NCBI GenBank assembly: GCA_964462535.1
Contig: CAYWXV010000041.1
Span: 1 to 23,326, forward strand
DNA: 23,326 nucleotides
Direction: 5' to 3'
Source of the DNA: CAYWXV01 sp964462535
GTDB taxonomy: Bacteria; Bacteroidota; Ignavibacteria; OLB7
Within the stretch, counting starts at the first letter, position 1. Each line of letters starts with the position of its first letter. Both the position numbers and the translations under genes were made by a program. This document shows, piece after piece, positions 1-8,487 of this stretch. A model generated the notes under the pieces. The model saw nothing but the letters and a program-made list of their open reading frames with translations. It ran no database searches and had not been told where the DNA came from.

Positions 1-233
1 CAACCGGTTCACGCTATGGTGCCCACCCCCCACCCAACAGTTCGATTTCCGTCTCGGCGGGTACGCCAACAGTTGAAGTATTGGATGAGCAGGGCGCAGT
101 TATCTATTCGCAGGATTTAACGAACACACCGCTGGAAGCTGGGAAATCGTACACCGTCTTCCTTTCGCGTGGTGTCGACGGTGCCTCCTTGCTTCTGTTT
201 GCGCTGACCGAAGATTTCATCGCTGTCAACTAG
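1..233 (+). CDS. C-terminal part of a DUF4397-like secreted protein (partial)
   Basis: Reading frame open from the window edge (first full codon at 3) to TAG at 231-233; only the last 76 residues are present. The segment is beta-rich and contains GTPTVEVLDEQGAVIYSQ and then PLEAGKSYTVFLSRG. This resembles the repeating unit of DUF4397 domains, where a short strand is followed by an 'L-aGkSYTvfl' strand. Such proteins are usually exported surface proteins of unknown role in FCB-group bacteria. It ends in LTEDFIAVN and shows no T9SS sorting signal. The asd start lies 18 nt downstream, so read-through into asd is possible. The family call rests on a short fragment; another Ig-like beta domain is the alternative. 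Confidence 0.5.
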   Translation, partial: TGSRYGAHPPPNSSISVSAGTPTVEVLDEQGAVIYSQDLTNTPLEAGKSYTVFLSRGVDGASLLLFALTEDFIAVN

Positions 234-251
234 AACCGCAGGCCCCCTCGT

Positions 252-1247
252 ATGAGCTATCAGGTAGCTGTTGTCGGCGCCACAGGATTGGTGGGACGAA
301 CAATGGTCCGAGTCCTGGAGGAGCGTCGCTTCCCTGTCTCCCGCCTCTCACTGCTCGCCTCATCTCGCTCTGCAGGAACACGCATCCCGTTTTCTGGAAA
401 GCGTGTTGCGGTTCAAGAGTTGACGGCCGACTCGTTCCATGGAGTTGACATCGCACTCTTCTCCGCCGGGGGGAGCGTCAGCCGGAAGTACGCGCCGATC
501 GCGGTGGAATCCGGGTCGGTCGTGGTCGATAACTCCAGCGCCTGGCGTATGACACGAGGAGTACCGCTCGTGGTTCCCGAGGTCAACCCCGCCGCACTGG
601 AAGGCCACAAGGGGATAATTGCCAATCCCAATTGCTCCACAATTCAGATGCTGGTCGCGTTGAAGCCTCTCCACGACGCGTTCGGCATCGTGCGTGTTGT
701 TGTGTCGACCTACCAGGCCATTTCGGGGGCAGGGCAGGCAGGAGTCGATCAGCTGATGAGCGAGTTGAAGGGGCGCGTTCCCCAGAACCGCAAGTTCTCT
801 CGTCCTGCAGCGTTCAATACTCTGTTCCACACGTTTCTTGAAGGAACGCCCGACACGGATGAGGAGGTGAAGATGATCCAGGAGACGAGGAAAATTCTCG
901 GTATTCCCCGCCTTGCGATCTGCGCCACATGCGTACGCATTCCCACCACGGCAGCTCATGGCGAATCGGTGAACATCGAGTTTGAAAGCCGTGTCACGCC
1001 GCATCAGGCCCGACGAGTGCTGGGCAAGGCTGCGGGGATCACCGTGATTGATGATCCAGGCGCTGACGCATATCCGTCGGTGAGGGATGGAGGTGGTCAG
1101 GACAGCGTCCTTGTCGGGAGAATTCGGAAAGACCCGGGGCGCGACAGGACACTCAACATGTGGATCGTTGGCGACAACGTCCGCAAAGGGGCCGCAACGA
1201 ACGCCGTCCAGATTGCAGAAGAGCTTATTCGGCGCGATCTGCTGTAA
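252..1247 (+). CDS. asd: Aspartate-semialdehyde dehydrogenase
   Basis: Reduces aspartyl phosphate to aspartate semialdehyde with NADPH in the cytoplasm, the branch point to lysine/diaminopimelate, threonine and methionine. At 331 residues it is a normal length. The N-terminal Rossmann motif GATGLVG is at residues 9-15. The catalytic cysteine is C128 in NPNCST, followed by STYQAISGAG, and the catalytic acid/base histidine is H236 in RIPTTAAHGESV. The ATG at 252 gives the canonical short N-terminus just before the Rossmann strand; no strong ribosome binding site is visible. Its 3' end overlaps the end of the convergent aroC by 23 nt (1225-1247). No lysine or threonine pathway partner lies beside it in the window. 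Confidence 0.97.
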   Translation: MSYQVAVVGATGLVGRTMVRVLEERRFPVSRLSLLASSRSAGTRIPFSGKRVAVQELTADSFHGVDIALFSAGGSVSRKYAPIAVESGSVVVDNSSAWRMTRGVPLVVPEVNPAALEGHKGIIANPNCSTIQMLVALKPLHDAFGIVRVVVSTYQAISGAGQAGVDQLMSELKGRVPQNRKFSRPAAFNTLFHTFLEGTPDTDEEVKMIQETRKILGIPRLAICATCVRIPTTAAHGESVNIEFESRVTPHQARRVLGKAAGITVIDDPGADAYPSVRDGGGQDSVLVGRIRKDPGRDRTLNMWIVGDNVRKGAATNAVQIAEELIRRDLL

Positions 1248-2325
1248 CGAATGAGGCCCCAGCGCGCGACATCAGGAACACATCGGCCACCACGAGCAGC
1301 GCCATTGCCTCCACGACCGGGGTCGCACGCACAACGATCGTGGGATCGTGGCGCCCGTCGATTTGATGTTGCGTGACTCCCCCGGAGCGAAGCCCATGAG
1401 TCTGGGTCTGAGCGATGGAAGAAGGGGGTTTGAAGGCAACGCGGAAGGTGATCGGCATCCCGTTTGTGATCCCACCCTGAATACCGCCAGAGTTATTCGT
1501 TGAGGTCGCCAGTCTCTCCCCGGCTGACACGAACGCGTCGTTGTTCTCCGACCCGCGCCGTTCGGCGACGGCAAAGCCGGCCCCTATCTCAACCCCCATT
1601 GCACCGTTAATCGACATCATCGCGGCGGCCAGACGACCGTTGAATTTGTCGTAGACCGGTTCTCCCAGTCCGGGGGGTAACCCGGTGATGCAGGCCGAAA
1701 CCACCCCCCCCGACGAATCCCCTCGACTCCTTAGATACTCTATGTGGCTCAACATCAATCGCTCGGCCGCGGGATCATCACAACGAACGGGCGAACGGTA
1801 AATGTTCTCCGGGCTCATTGACTCCACCGGGCGACTCGAGACGATCGGGCCGATGCGGGTCACGGCGACGCGGAAATCGAGTTCAAACTCCGTTCCGAGC
1901 ATCATTCTGGCAACAGCTCCCCCTATCACACGGGCGAGAGTCTCGCGGGCAGAAGCTCTTCCTCCCCCACGGTGGTCTCGCACTCCATACTTCGTATCGT
2001 ACGTGAAATCGGCGTGGCTTGGTCGGTAGATATCCTTGAGGGCATCGTAGTCCGAGGATCGTTGATCCCTGTTCTCGACGATGATGGCGATGGGCGCTCC
2101 TGTAGTGGTGTCATTGTAGACGCCGCTCAGGAGAACGGGTTCGTCGGTCTCATTTCGAGTCGTCCCCTGCGATCCTCCCGGGCGGCGGCGCGCGAGGTCT
2201 CTACGAAGCAGGTCCACGTCGAACCGCACACCGGCGGGACAACCGTCAATCACGGCCCCTACCGCCGGTCCATGCGATTCCCCGAACGTGCTCAGGCGAA
2301 AGAGCGACCCGAACGTATTTGACAT
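1225..2325 (-). CDS. aroC: Chorismate synthase
   Basis: Converts EPSP to chorismate using reduced FMN, the last shikimate-pathway step. 366 residues, close to the usual ~360. Visible signatures are GESHG at 15-19 with the catalytic-region histidine H18, HRGGGRASARETLARV from 118, the TSTNNSGGIQGGITNG stretch, and RHDPTIVVRATPVVEAMA near the C-terminus. I chose the ATG at 2325 (MSNTFGSLFRLSTFG). It matches the family N-terminus and sits 1 nt after the aroQ stop (TGAGATG), which fits translational coupling; an in-frame ATG at 2349 would add eight residues and overlap aroQ. It is the last gene of the aroE-aroKB-aroQ-aroC operon, and no terminator is visible before the convergent asd. Confidence 0.97.
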   Translation of the reverse strand: MSNTFGSLFRLSTFGESHGPAVGAVIDGCPAGVRFDVDLLRRDLARRRPGGSQGTTRNETDEPVLLSGVYNDTTTGAPIAIIVENRDQRSSDYDALKDIYRPSHADFTYDTKYGVRDHRGGGRASARETLARVIGGAVARMMLGTEFELDFRVAVTRIGPIVSSRPVESMSPENIYRSPVRCDDPAAERLMLSHIEYLRSRGDSSGGVVSACITGLPPGLGEPVYDKFNGRLAAAMMSINGAMGVEIGAGFAVAERRGSENNDAFVSAGERLATSTNNSGGIQGGITNGMPITFRVAFKPPSSIAQTQTHGLRSGGVTQHQIDGRHDPTIVVRATPVVEAMALLVVADVFLMSRAGASFVTADRAE

Positions 2326-2326
2326 C

Positions 2327-2773
2327 TCAGGCGTCTCCGGCAAGACCATCCACCAGCATGCGGACGGCCGCTACATATCCGCGCCACCCAAACCCTTCCA
2401 GTCGTCCTCGACAGACGCCGGCGATAATGGAGACGTGCCGGAAGGGCTCACGCGCGTGGATGTTGGAAAGATGGACCTCAACGACAGGGATTTCCACGGC
2501 AGCGATGGCGTCCCGCGTCGCGATCGAGTAGTGCGTGTATGCGCCGGGGTTGATAACGATCGCATCAACGTTCTTGTCGTAACGGGCCGAATGGATCAGG
2601 TCAATGATGCCACCCTCGCTGTTCGATTGCTCAAACGATAACTCCACGTCCAGCTCCGAGCAGGCGGCGCGAATTCGCTCGTTGATCTGCTCGAGCGTGT
2701 CGGTCCCATATACGTTTGGCTCGCGTCGTCCGAGCAGATTCAGGTTGGGACCATTGATGATCTCGATTCTCAC
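2327..2773 (-). CDS. aroQ: 3-Dehydroquinate dehydratase, type II
   Basis: Dehydrates 3-dehydroquinate to 3-dehydroshikimate, the third shikimate step; the type II enzyme is a small dodecameric cytoplasmic protein. 148 residues is standard. It shows INGPNLNLLGRREP followed by the catalytic tyrosine Y22 (NVYG), FEQSNSEGG at 48-55, NPGAYTHYSIATRDA from 75, and the catalytic histidine H101 in PVVEVHLSNIHAREPFR. The start is GTG at 2773, with a GAGG ribosome binding site at about 2780-2783, inside the 12-nt gap after the aroK-aroB stop. The stop is 1 nt from the aroC ATG. Unrelated in fold to the type I AroD enzyme. Confidence 0.97.
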   Translation of the reverse strand: MRIEIINGPNLNLLGRREPNVYGTDTLEQINERIRAACSELDVELSFEQSNSEGGIIDLIHSARYDKNVDAIVINPGAYTHYSIATRDAIAAVEIPVVEVHLSNIHAREPFRHVSIIAGVCRGRLEGFGWRGYVAAVRMLVDGLAGDA

Positions 2774-2785
2774 GTAATACCTCGT

Positions 2786-4408
2786 TCAAGAAACATTGCT
2801 GTGAAAGCTCCGCAACGCCAGTAGCGCTCGCTGGAGCGCCCCTGCAATCTCATCGGCGTCGGATGCCGCGACGACCTCATATCCCGTTTCCTCCCTGGGC
2901 AACACCAGTCGGAGCACTCCCCTGCGCGACTTCTTGTCCGACGTCATCGAGTGAAGCACACGTGGTATCGAAACGTCAAGAGGCTCTGCCGGCCCAAACG
3001 GGAGAAGAAGTTCGTGGAGGTAGTCACGCCGCCGTTCCGAAACGATCCCTCTGTACAGCGCGACTTCGGCCGCGGCAATGATCCCCAGTGCGACGGCCTC
3101 CCCATGCGAGAGTACCCCGGGAAGGACTGCCTCGACGGCATGACCGAAAGTGTGCCCCAGATTGAGCGATATCCGTTTTGAACGGTCGTTCAGGTCCTCG
3201 CGTACCACATCCATCTTCGTGGAGACGGAGAGGCGGATGATGTCGTCGATAGTCTCCGGTATCTCTCCGCGAATCACAGAGGCGCGGGCAGCAAACGTGA
3301 GTTCCCCAAGGGGACGTGAGCTGGTGATACCCATCTTCATAGCCTCGACGAATCCCCCACGCAACTCGCGCGCCGGCAGACTGTGGAGGAATCCGGACGC
3401 GATGTAGACGCGGTTGGGATGCCGAACAGTACCAAGCAGATTCCTCACACCGGCCGAATTGACAGCGGTCTTACCGCCGATAGCGGCATCGACCTGTCCG
3501 GCGAGCGTTGTTGGAACGTACGTGGTTGCGATTCCCCGCATATAGACCGACGCAAGAAATCCAGCAAGATCCGTCACCACTCCGCCTCCGACAGCAACGA
3601 TTGCTCCATCCCGCCCCATCCCCCGCTCAACCAGGACTTCCGCGAACTCCTCGACAGAAGAGAGCTTCTTCGCGTGCTCTCCCTGTTCAAGCGTCAACAG
3701 GATTGCGGAATCGTCGCCTCCGTCAGGAACGATGAGCTCGGAGTGTGCCTCCAGAACACCTGTGTCGGTTACTATCGCATGACACCTGTCCGCCAGGCGA
3801 CTCCGCGCATCACGCATGGCTACGAAGGGCGACTGGTAGCCCTCTATCGAGCACTGTTCTGCGTCCTCGCGCTCGATCGACATACACCAAAGGGGGTTCA
3901 TCAAGCGTCGAACCCCCTTCAACGTCTCCGCGACGACGCTCTCCAACGGACCCTCGGAATCGATTCGAATATCTGCGTCGCGATACCACGCGTGTCGTCG
4001 TCGATACAGACGTCGCCATGCGGCGGCAGGATCCTCTTCGAACAGGAGTGGCCTCGCCTCTGGTGACTCACTCAAACGGGTCATCGCGACCTCCTCGGAG
4101 ACGTCGAGGAAGACACGCAGGCCGGTCGACCTGCAGATTCTCCGTACGCCCCCTTCGGTGACCGCCCCTCCGCCAAGTGCCACGACCAGATTGGAAGGGC
4201 GCGACTCTTGAAGCGCAACCAGCGCGTTCCACTCCATGGCCCTGAAGCCCTGTTCCGACACCTCGCTGAAGATGTCGAGGATGGCGCGACCCTCACGCTG
4301 TTCGACAAGGCGATCGAGGTCGACGAACGGCACTTCCATGCTCTCCGCCAGCAGGGCGCCTACGGCCGACTTTCCGCTTCCGGATGGTCCGTGGAGCCAT
4401 ATAATCAT
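2786..4408 (-). CDS. aroKB: Bifunctional shikimate kinase / 3-dehydroquinate synthase (AroK-AroB fusion)
   Basis: One 540-residue polypeptide carries two shikimate enzymes. Residues 1 to ~168 are shikimate kinase: Walker A GPSGSGKS at 7-14, the shikimate-binding DLDRLVEQREG from 30, VALGGGAV at 77-83 and RPLL at 119. Residues ~173-540 are NAD-dependent 3-dehydroquinate synthase: VAVGGGVVTDLAGF from 271, YVPTTLAGQVDAAIGGKTAVN from 297, and the likely metal ligands E355, H419 and H435 (GGFVEAMKMG, NLGHTFGHA, SHGEAVALG). There is no stop or frameshift between the halves. The ATG at 4408 is set by an AAGGAG at 4417-4422 and overlaps the aroE stop as ATGA; the longer reading frame upstream lies inside aroE and should be ignored. 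A fusion of the same order is known in Thermotoga. Confidence 0.96.
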   Translation of the reverse strand: MIIWLHGPSGSGKSAVGALLAESMEVPFVDLDRLVEQREGRAILDIFSEVSEQGFRAMEWNALVALQESRPSNLVVALGGGAVTEGGVRRICRSTGLRVFLDVSEEVAMTRLSESPEARPLLFEEDPAAAWRRLYRRRHAWYRDADIRIDSEGPLESVVAETLKGVRRLMNPLWCMSIEREDAEQCSIEGYQSPFVAMRDARSRLADRCHAIVTDTGVLEAHSELIVPDGGDDSAILLTLEQGEHAKKLSSVEEFAEVLVERGMGRDGAIVAVGGGVVTDLAGFLASVYMRGIATTYVPTTLAGQVDAAIGGKTAVNSAGVRNLLGTVRHPNRVYIASGFLHSLPARELRGGFVEAMKMGITSSRPLGELTFAARASVIRGEIPETIDDIIRLSVSTKMDVVREDLNDRSKRISLNLGHTFGHAVEAVLPGVLSHGEAVALGIIAAAEVALYRGIVSERRRDYLHELLLPFGPAEPLDVSIPRVLHSMTSDKKSRRGVLRLVLPREETGYEVVAASDADEIAGALQRALLALRSFHSNVS

Positions 4409-5244
4409 GCGATTCGCTCCTTGCTCTGTTCGACGAGCTGTCGCAGCATCTCCTCCAGTCCAACAGCCGAGCAATCAATGCCAGTCCACCTATTGAACGC
4501 TGCAACCCCCTGGGCAACGAACATAGCCAACCCCCCGACGGATGGGACTCCAGAATGCATCGCGTCTTGCATGAGGGGCGTTTCGAGTGGCAGGTAGTTC
4601 ATGTCGAAGAGGAAGCGTACGTGTGCCAGGTCAACGCCTTCAAGGGGAGAGCGAGTCTGGTTCATCCCTCCTGCCGGCGTGGCGTTAATCAACAGGCCGC
4701 ACGCATAAGGCGCTTCCGTTGATACCACCGTGTATCGACCGTCGGCGAAATCGGAGAGTCGCCTGCGCCCCGCATCGACGTCCCGTGACCTGAATTCAAT
4801 CGTATCCACGCCTGGATATCCCAAGGCAGCGATGGCTGCCGCTCTCGCTGCGCCACCAGTGCCGAGAATCGTCACGGTAGTCCCCGGCCGCAACACTGAC
4901 GCATCAATTGTAGCTCGTACGCCGACGATATCCGTGTTGTCTCCGACGAGTCGTCCGCCGCGGACGAAAAGGACGTTCACGGCCCCGATGCGCCGTGCCT
5001 CGACCGTCAGCTCGTCGACTAATTCGACAACAGCCTCCTTGTGTGGGGACGTCACGTTGGCACCCGTCAATTCGCCACTTCGAACCCGTCCTGCCGCGTC
5101 AGCAAGGCCCGCGCCGTCGACGTCGATCAGCTCAAAGGAGGCGTCCAGTCCAGCGCGTCGCGCAAGTTCCGCCTGCAGCGCCGGCGAGAGCGAGTGAGCG
5201 ATGGAACGACCAATCAGTGCAAGGTGAAGTCGAGGAAGGGGCAT
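4405..5244 (-). CDS. aroE: Shikimate dehydrogenase (NADP+)
   Basis: Reduces 3-dehydroshikimate to shikimate with NADPH in the cytoplasm. 279 residues, a normal length. The substrate-binding N-terminus has IAHSLSPALQ at 15-24. The catalytic lysine is K69 in NVTSPHKEAV and the catalytic aspartate is D105 in GDNTDIVG. The NADP-binding glycine-rich loop is GTGGAARAA at 128-136, then INATPAGG from 186 and the Q245 region MFVAQGVAAF. The ATG at 5244 is the conserved start; the reading frame extends 29 codons further upstream without family resemblance. It is the first gene of the aro operon and overlaps aroKB by 4 nt. No clear ribosome binding site is visible. TATCTTTC ends 6 nt before the ATG, so if it is the promoter the mRNA would be nearly leaderless, but it has no TTTG box. 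Confidence 0.96.
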   Translation of the reverse strand: MPLPRLHLALIGRSIAHSLSPALQAELARRAGLDASFELIDVDGAGLADAAGRVRSGELTGANVTSPHKEAVVELVDELTVEARRIGAVNVLFVRGGRLVGDNTDIVGVRATIDASVLRPGTTVTILGTGGAARAAAIAALGYPGVDTIEFRSRDVDAGRRRLSDFADGRYTVVSTEAPYACGLLINATPAGGMNQTRSPLEGVDLAHVRFLFDMNYLPLETPLMQDAMHSGVPSVGGLAMFVAQGVAAFNRWTGIDCSAVGLEEMLRQLVEQSKERIA

Positions 5245-5353
5245 GGCGGCGAAAGATAGCAGTATGAAACGCGTCGGATCACGACGGTGCGTAACCACTC
5301 TCCGTATCTTGCGTCCCGCCCACATCCCCAACAGACCTCACACGCAATTCCTC

Positions 5354-6112
5354 ATGGAGAATCCAAGTTCCGGCAATCGACAACAGCCCCCTCCAAACCC
5401 GTTCACAATGGCCTGGTTTGCAATGTGGCTGACGATACTGCTGGAGAACATCGCCCGCATATTTCAGGGCGACGGCATGGAACGGAAGGGTCTGGGTAGC
5501 TCAGGTCCGACGAGGCGGCCGCTCTCCGCGTCATCGGTACCAACGCACTATTCCGAGAGGCGATCTATCGTCTCCTACATCAATTCGGGGCTTTCGAAGG
5601 TGGAGCGTGCTCGTCGGAGTGGAGCGGTTGCGAAGCAATTCGGCAACTCAATGCGCACGATCAAGCTTACGAAGAAGGCGATCCGCTCTTCACCAAAGCG
5701 GACCCGACAACTCTTCTCCGGCTATCTCGACGTGTTGGCCGGGTCAGGCGATCGCCTCAGGGGCTTGTACAACGAGTTGCGGGAGACGGAGCGGCATATG
5801 AAGACATATGACATCCACGCGATCGAGGATGAAATCGCACGGATGGAGCGCTCATCGAGGGCGAATCCAGACATTGCGGCCACGATAGAGGCTCGGCGAG
5901 AATTGCTGGAAACAGTGAAGCGCTTCGATGGACGCTGGGCCGACATCGCCAATCAGATCGCGTCGATATCGGCTGCGCTGGAGCTGAACCACCTGCGGAT
6001 TCTGTCGATCGTGAACGGTCCGGGGGGAGGGAGTGATTACCTGCGGGAGAGACTGGACGAGGCGACGGAGCAAATCGCCGTTCTTGAGGAAACACTGAGA
6101 GAGCTCGCATAG
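5354..6112 (+). CDS. Unrecognised basic coiled-coil protein with a hydrophobic N-terminal segment
   Basis: 252 residues; I do not recognise the family. Residues 1-17 are polar and proline-rich. Residues 18-37 (FTMAWFAMWLTILLENIARI) form a hydrophobic, partly amphipathic helix that may bind or cross the membrane. Residues 38-70 are low complexity, and 85-125 are strongly basic. Residues 130-252 are almost entirely heptad-like helix, interrupted by NGPGGGSDY at 221-229. The reading frame opens further upstream to 5243, but that extension would run over the aroE start region, so I chose the ATG at 5354. This leaves about 109 nt between the divergent starts. Its stop lies 8 nt from the end of the convergent amine oxidase gene. 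A membrane-associated scaffold would fit, but that is a guess. Confidence 0.75.
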   Translation: MENPSSGNRQQPPPNPFTMAWFAMWLTILLENIARIFQGDGMERKGLGSSGPTRRPLSASSVPTHYSERRSIVSYINSGLSKVERARRSGAVAKQFGNSMRTIKLTKKAIRSSPKRTRQLFSGYLDVLAGSGDRLRGLYNELRETERHMKTYDIHAIEDEIARMERSSRANPDIAATIEARRELLETVKRFDGRWADIANQIASISAALELNHLRILSIVNGPGGGSDYLRERLDEATEQIAVLEETLRELA

Positions 6113-6120
6113 GCCGGGTG

Positions 6121-7470
6121 CTAGTCCAACAGGCTTCGTGCTGCTTCCTCACCCGTGACGATTGCCCCCTCCATGAACCCCTGCCAATCTGCAAGGTGTT
6201 CACCAGCGAAAAGAATCTTTCCGTGTGGCCGGGCGAGCAACGGTCGAACGCCAAACCACTGTCCGGGTCCATACAGCGCATAGGCTCCCTCGGTATATCG
6301 ATCCCTCTGCCATGGGAACGATATTATCTCGCGGGACATTGACGCCGCACGTGGGTCGATCGCCGCCAGATCGGACGTAATCATTGTCTTGCGCCGTTCA
6401 TCGTCTCTCGCCGCCAGGACATCCGCCTTGTCCCCAATTGCATAGCTCGTGAGGATTCCGTCCACCCCCTTCTGTCCCTTCGTCGCATGGAAGTAGTAAT
6501 GGGTAGTCTCGTCGCTGACCACCGAAAAATCTTCCGCCCCCCAGAACCGTGACGTGAAGTGGATGGAGCTCTTGATGATTCGAGCGTACTGGAGCGATAA
6601 CGCTCCTTCGAGTTGTTGCAATGGAAGTGGAGGGTCGAATCGGATCGACGAGAGAGCTCGAGCCGGGACGGTGCAGATGCATGCATCGCCATCAAACGAC
6701 TCGCTCCCCGCCTCAACAGTCACACGTCCCTTGCGCTGCCTGATTCCGGACACCTGAAGACCTGTCCGCACAGTGGCACCAGAGGCGCGCGTCATCGCAT
6801 CGATCAGACGCGAATTCCCACCAACGATCTTGAAGTCCATCTCGTTGGCTGGCGACGACTCGAAGTACTCGGCTGCTGCCATGAGGGCCGATACATGGCG
6901 AATCGATTCTCCGAAGTCGGTGCTGTCGAACAGATCTCGCAACCGCAGGTCGTCCTGCGTGAAGCCGATGCGTTCAAGCCAGGTCCACCAATCCACGCGA
7001 TCAAGCGACCTCTTCTGCTTATCCGAATACGTCGCATACTCCTGCCGAAACGTCTCGAAAGCCCGCTGAGCCTCCTTCGAGTAGCTCCAACCGTCCGGAG
7101 GAACAAGCCGACCGTTCTGAAGAAGCGAGGCTTGAAAGCGATGATCCGACATCTCCAGGTCGAATTCACGACAGAGAGCCTGAATCCGCTCGTGACTTGC
7201 GCCGATCCACTCCGCCCCAACCTCGCACACCAACGGTCCCGACTCGCCGTCAATCTTGTGCGAGAGGACTCGTCCACCCACGCGACCGCGTGCTTCGACG
7301 ATTGTGACGCTCCATCCGCGAGTCGTCAGAACCCGCGCGGCCGCCAGCCCGGCGAGCCCGGCACCCACAATCACGCACGTCGGCGTCCGGCGCGGGAGAG
7401 ATAGTCCAAGAGGGAGGAAGGCCGAGGCAGTGAGAATTCCGGTGCTTCGAACGAACTCGCGACGATTCAT
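6121..7470 (-). CDS. Flavin-containing amine oxidase, Tat-exported
   Basis: FAD enzyme of the monoamine oxidase / L-amino-acid oxidase superfamily, expected to oxidise an amine to an imine; the substrate cannot be read from sequence. 449 residues. The N-terminus MNRREFVRSTGILTAS carries a twin-arginine motif and a short hydrophobic stretch, so it is probably exported folded with FAD bound. The dinucleotide-binding motif GAGLAGL is at 36-42 with VEARGRVGGR at 58-67. The family lysine is probably K300 (YARIIKSSIHF). The C-terminal FAD motif is FAGEH at 421-425 with GFMEGAIVTGEEAA at 431-444. No SGGC covalent-FAD cysteine is seen. The ATG at 7470 is preferred over a TTG at 7497 because it starts the Tat signal. 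Last gene of the flavin operon, 42 nt after apbE. Confidence 0.88.
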   Translation of the reverse strand: MNRREFVRSTGILTASAFLPLGLSLPRRTPTCVIVGAGLAGLAAARVLTTRGWSVTIVEARGRVGGRVLSHKIDGESGPLVCEVGAEWIGASHERIQALCREFDLEMSDHRFQASLLQNGRLVPPDGWSYSKEAQRAFETFRQEYATYSDKQKRSLDRVDWWTWLERIGFTQDDLRLRDLFDSTDFGESIRHVSALMAAAEYFESSPANEMDFKIVGGNSRLIDAMTRASGATVRTGLQVSGIRQRKGRVTVEAGSESFDGDACICTVPARALSSIRFDPPLPLQQLEGALSLQYARIIKSSIHFTSRFWGAEDFSVVSDETTHYYFHATKGQKGVDGILTSYAIGDKADVLAARDDERRKTMITSDLAAIDPRAASMSREIISFPWQRDRYTEGAYALYGPGQWFGVRPLLARPHGKILFAGEHLADWQGFMEGAIVTGEEAARSLLD

Positions 7471-7512
7471 GGAGGCCAATGGTATACGACGTTGCAAGTA
7501 CGCAGCCGACGT

Positions 7513-8487
7513 CTACGGAAGGTCCAGCTGCATGACGCGGATCGACGGATCTCGGGCATCACGCTCCCCAGAGACAAAGTAGGCCGTCGAGAGTGTATCT
7601 GCCTGGAACGCGGTCGGCGCGATGACTGTGGTGCTGAGATGGCTGCGGGATGGCTCCCCGAGCGAAGGGTCCATGATGTGCCCAAATCGATGGGCATTGT
7701 AGACAACAACGGTGTTGTAGTTGCCGCTGGTAGAAAGACCCTGATCGCGAATTGTCGGTGCGCCCCAGAGACCGTACGCAACACGCGGATCCTCGAGGCC
7801 GATCGTCCATCCGTCGGCATCGGGAGGAGATCCTATGGCGTAGTAGTCGCCGCTCAATTCGATGAGCCCCCGTTCGACACCCATTCTTCTTGCGATCGCA
7901 GCCGCTCGATCAAGAGCGTACCCCACGGCGACACCCCCCAGATCGATTGCACAGCCCGATTGCGCAAGTCCAACGGCCCCACGTTCAAGAAGAATATTCT
8001 GATGACCAACTCTCGAAAGAGCATGGACAATCTCGGCGTCCGTAGGAGGATTCGGCCCCCTGTCCCCCCGGAAACCCCACAGTCGCATGAGAGGTTCAAT
8101 GGTGAGATCCAACGATCCATCCAGCGCATACGATATCTCCAGAACACTCTGGAGTATCGCGAGTAGTTCGGGACCCACATTGACCGACTCTCGTCCCGCT
8201 GCTGCGTTCAGCCTGGCAACATCGCTGCGTTCGTCGTAGATGCTGAGTCCCCGCTCCAAACGACGGAACTCCTCGAATATGGCCGTTGCCGCGTTCGCAC
8301 CGAGCGTCCGATCGTGAACGAACAACGTGACGTTGGCAATCTGCCCCATGACAAACGTCGAGTGGCTTACCTCGACAAGACGGTGGTCGCCGAGGACCTG
8401 GGAGAAGACCCTGTCGCCGGGGAGCATCAGCGCTGCGGTGCCTCCCAGCATCCCCTTCATTACGCGACGGCGTCCCATATCCATCAT
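7513..8487 (-). CDS. apbE: FAD:protein FMN transferase (ApbE), Tat-exported
   Basis: Transfers FMN from FAD to a Thr/Ser of exported FMN-binding-domain proteins, working outside the cytoplasm with Mg2+. 324 residues. The N-terminus GRRRVMKGMLGG fits the Tat pattern, so it likely leaves the cell folded. Family motifs: IDLGGVAVGYALDRA at 181-195, where the more common lysine (GGIAKGY) is V188; ELSGDYYAIG at 210-219; STSGNYNT at 252-259; HIMDPSLGEP at 270-279; and VIAPTAFQADTLSTAYFVSG from 288, with D297 and T301 as the usual metal-site pair. The ATG at 8487 overlaps the stop of the preceding gene as ATGA and follows AAGGGGGTG. Its likely substrate is encoded two genes upstream (9068-9622). Confidence 0.92.
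   Translation of the reverse strand: MMDMGRRRVMKGMLGGTAALMLPGDRVFSQVLGDHRLVEVSHSTFVMGQIANVTLFVHDRTLGANAATAIFEEFRRLERGLSIYDERSDVARLNAAAGRESVNVGPELLAILQSVLEISYALDGSLDLTIEPLMRLWGFRGDRGPNPPTDAEIVHALSRVGHQNILLERGAVGLAQSGCAIDLGGVAVGYALDRAAAIARRMGVERGLIELSGDYYAIGSPPDADGWTIGLEDPRVAYGLWGAPTIRDQGLSTSGNYNTVVVYNAHRFGHIMDPSLGEPSRSHLSTTVIAPTAFQADTLSTAYFVSGERDARDPSIRVMQLDLP

Noticed and set aside
286..456. Possible RTX-toxin interpretation carried over from acidic Gly-Asp repeats (seen in protein 13794-16772, residue numbers given here)
   Set aside because: The repeat is 26-27 residues instead of 9, lacks GGxGxDxUx, and there is no adjacent type I secretion gene.
360..1004. 214-codon frame opposite asd
   Set aside because: It lies wholly inside a convincing gene on the other strand and shows no domain or start signals.
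3383..4066. 227-codon frame opposite aroK-aroB
   Set aside because: It is antisense to strongly conserved catalytic regions and has no recognisable protein features; a frame shadow in G+C-rich DNA.
5243..5353. 37-codon extension of the coiled-coil gene
   Set aside because: It would start opposite the aroE start codon and use up the whole divergent promoter region; its translation looks random.
6613..7404. 263-codon frame opposite the amine oxidase
   Set aside because: It is antisense to the FAD-binding coding sequence and its translation is Arg/Pro-rich without structure.
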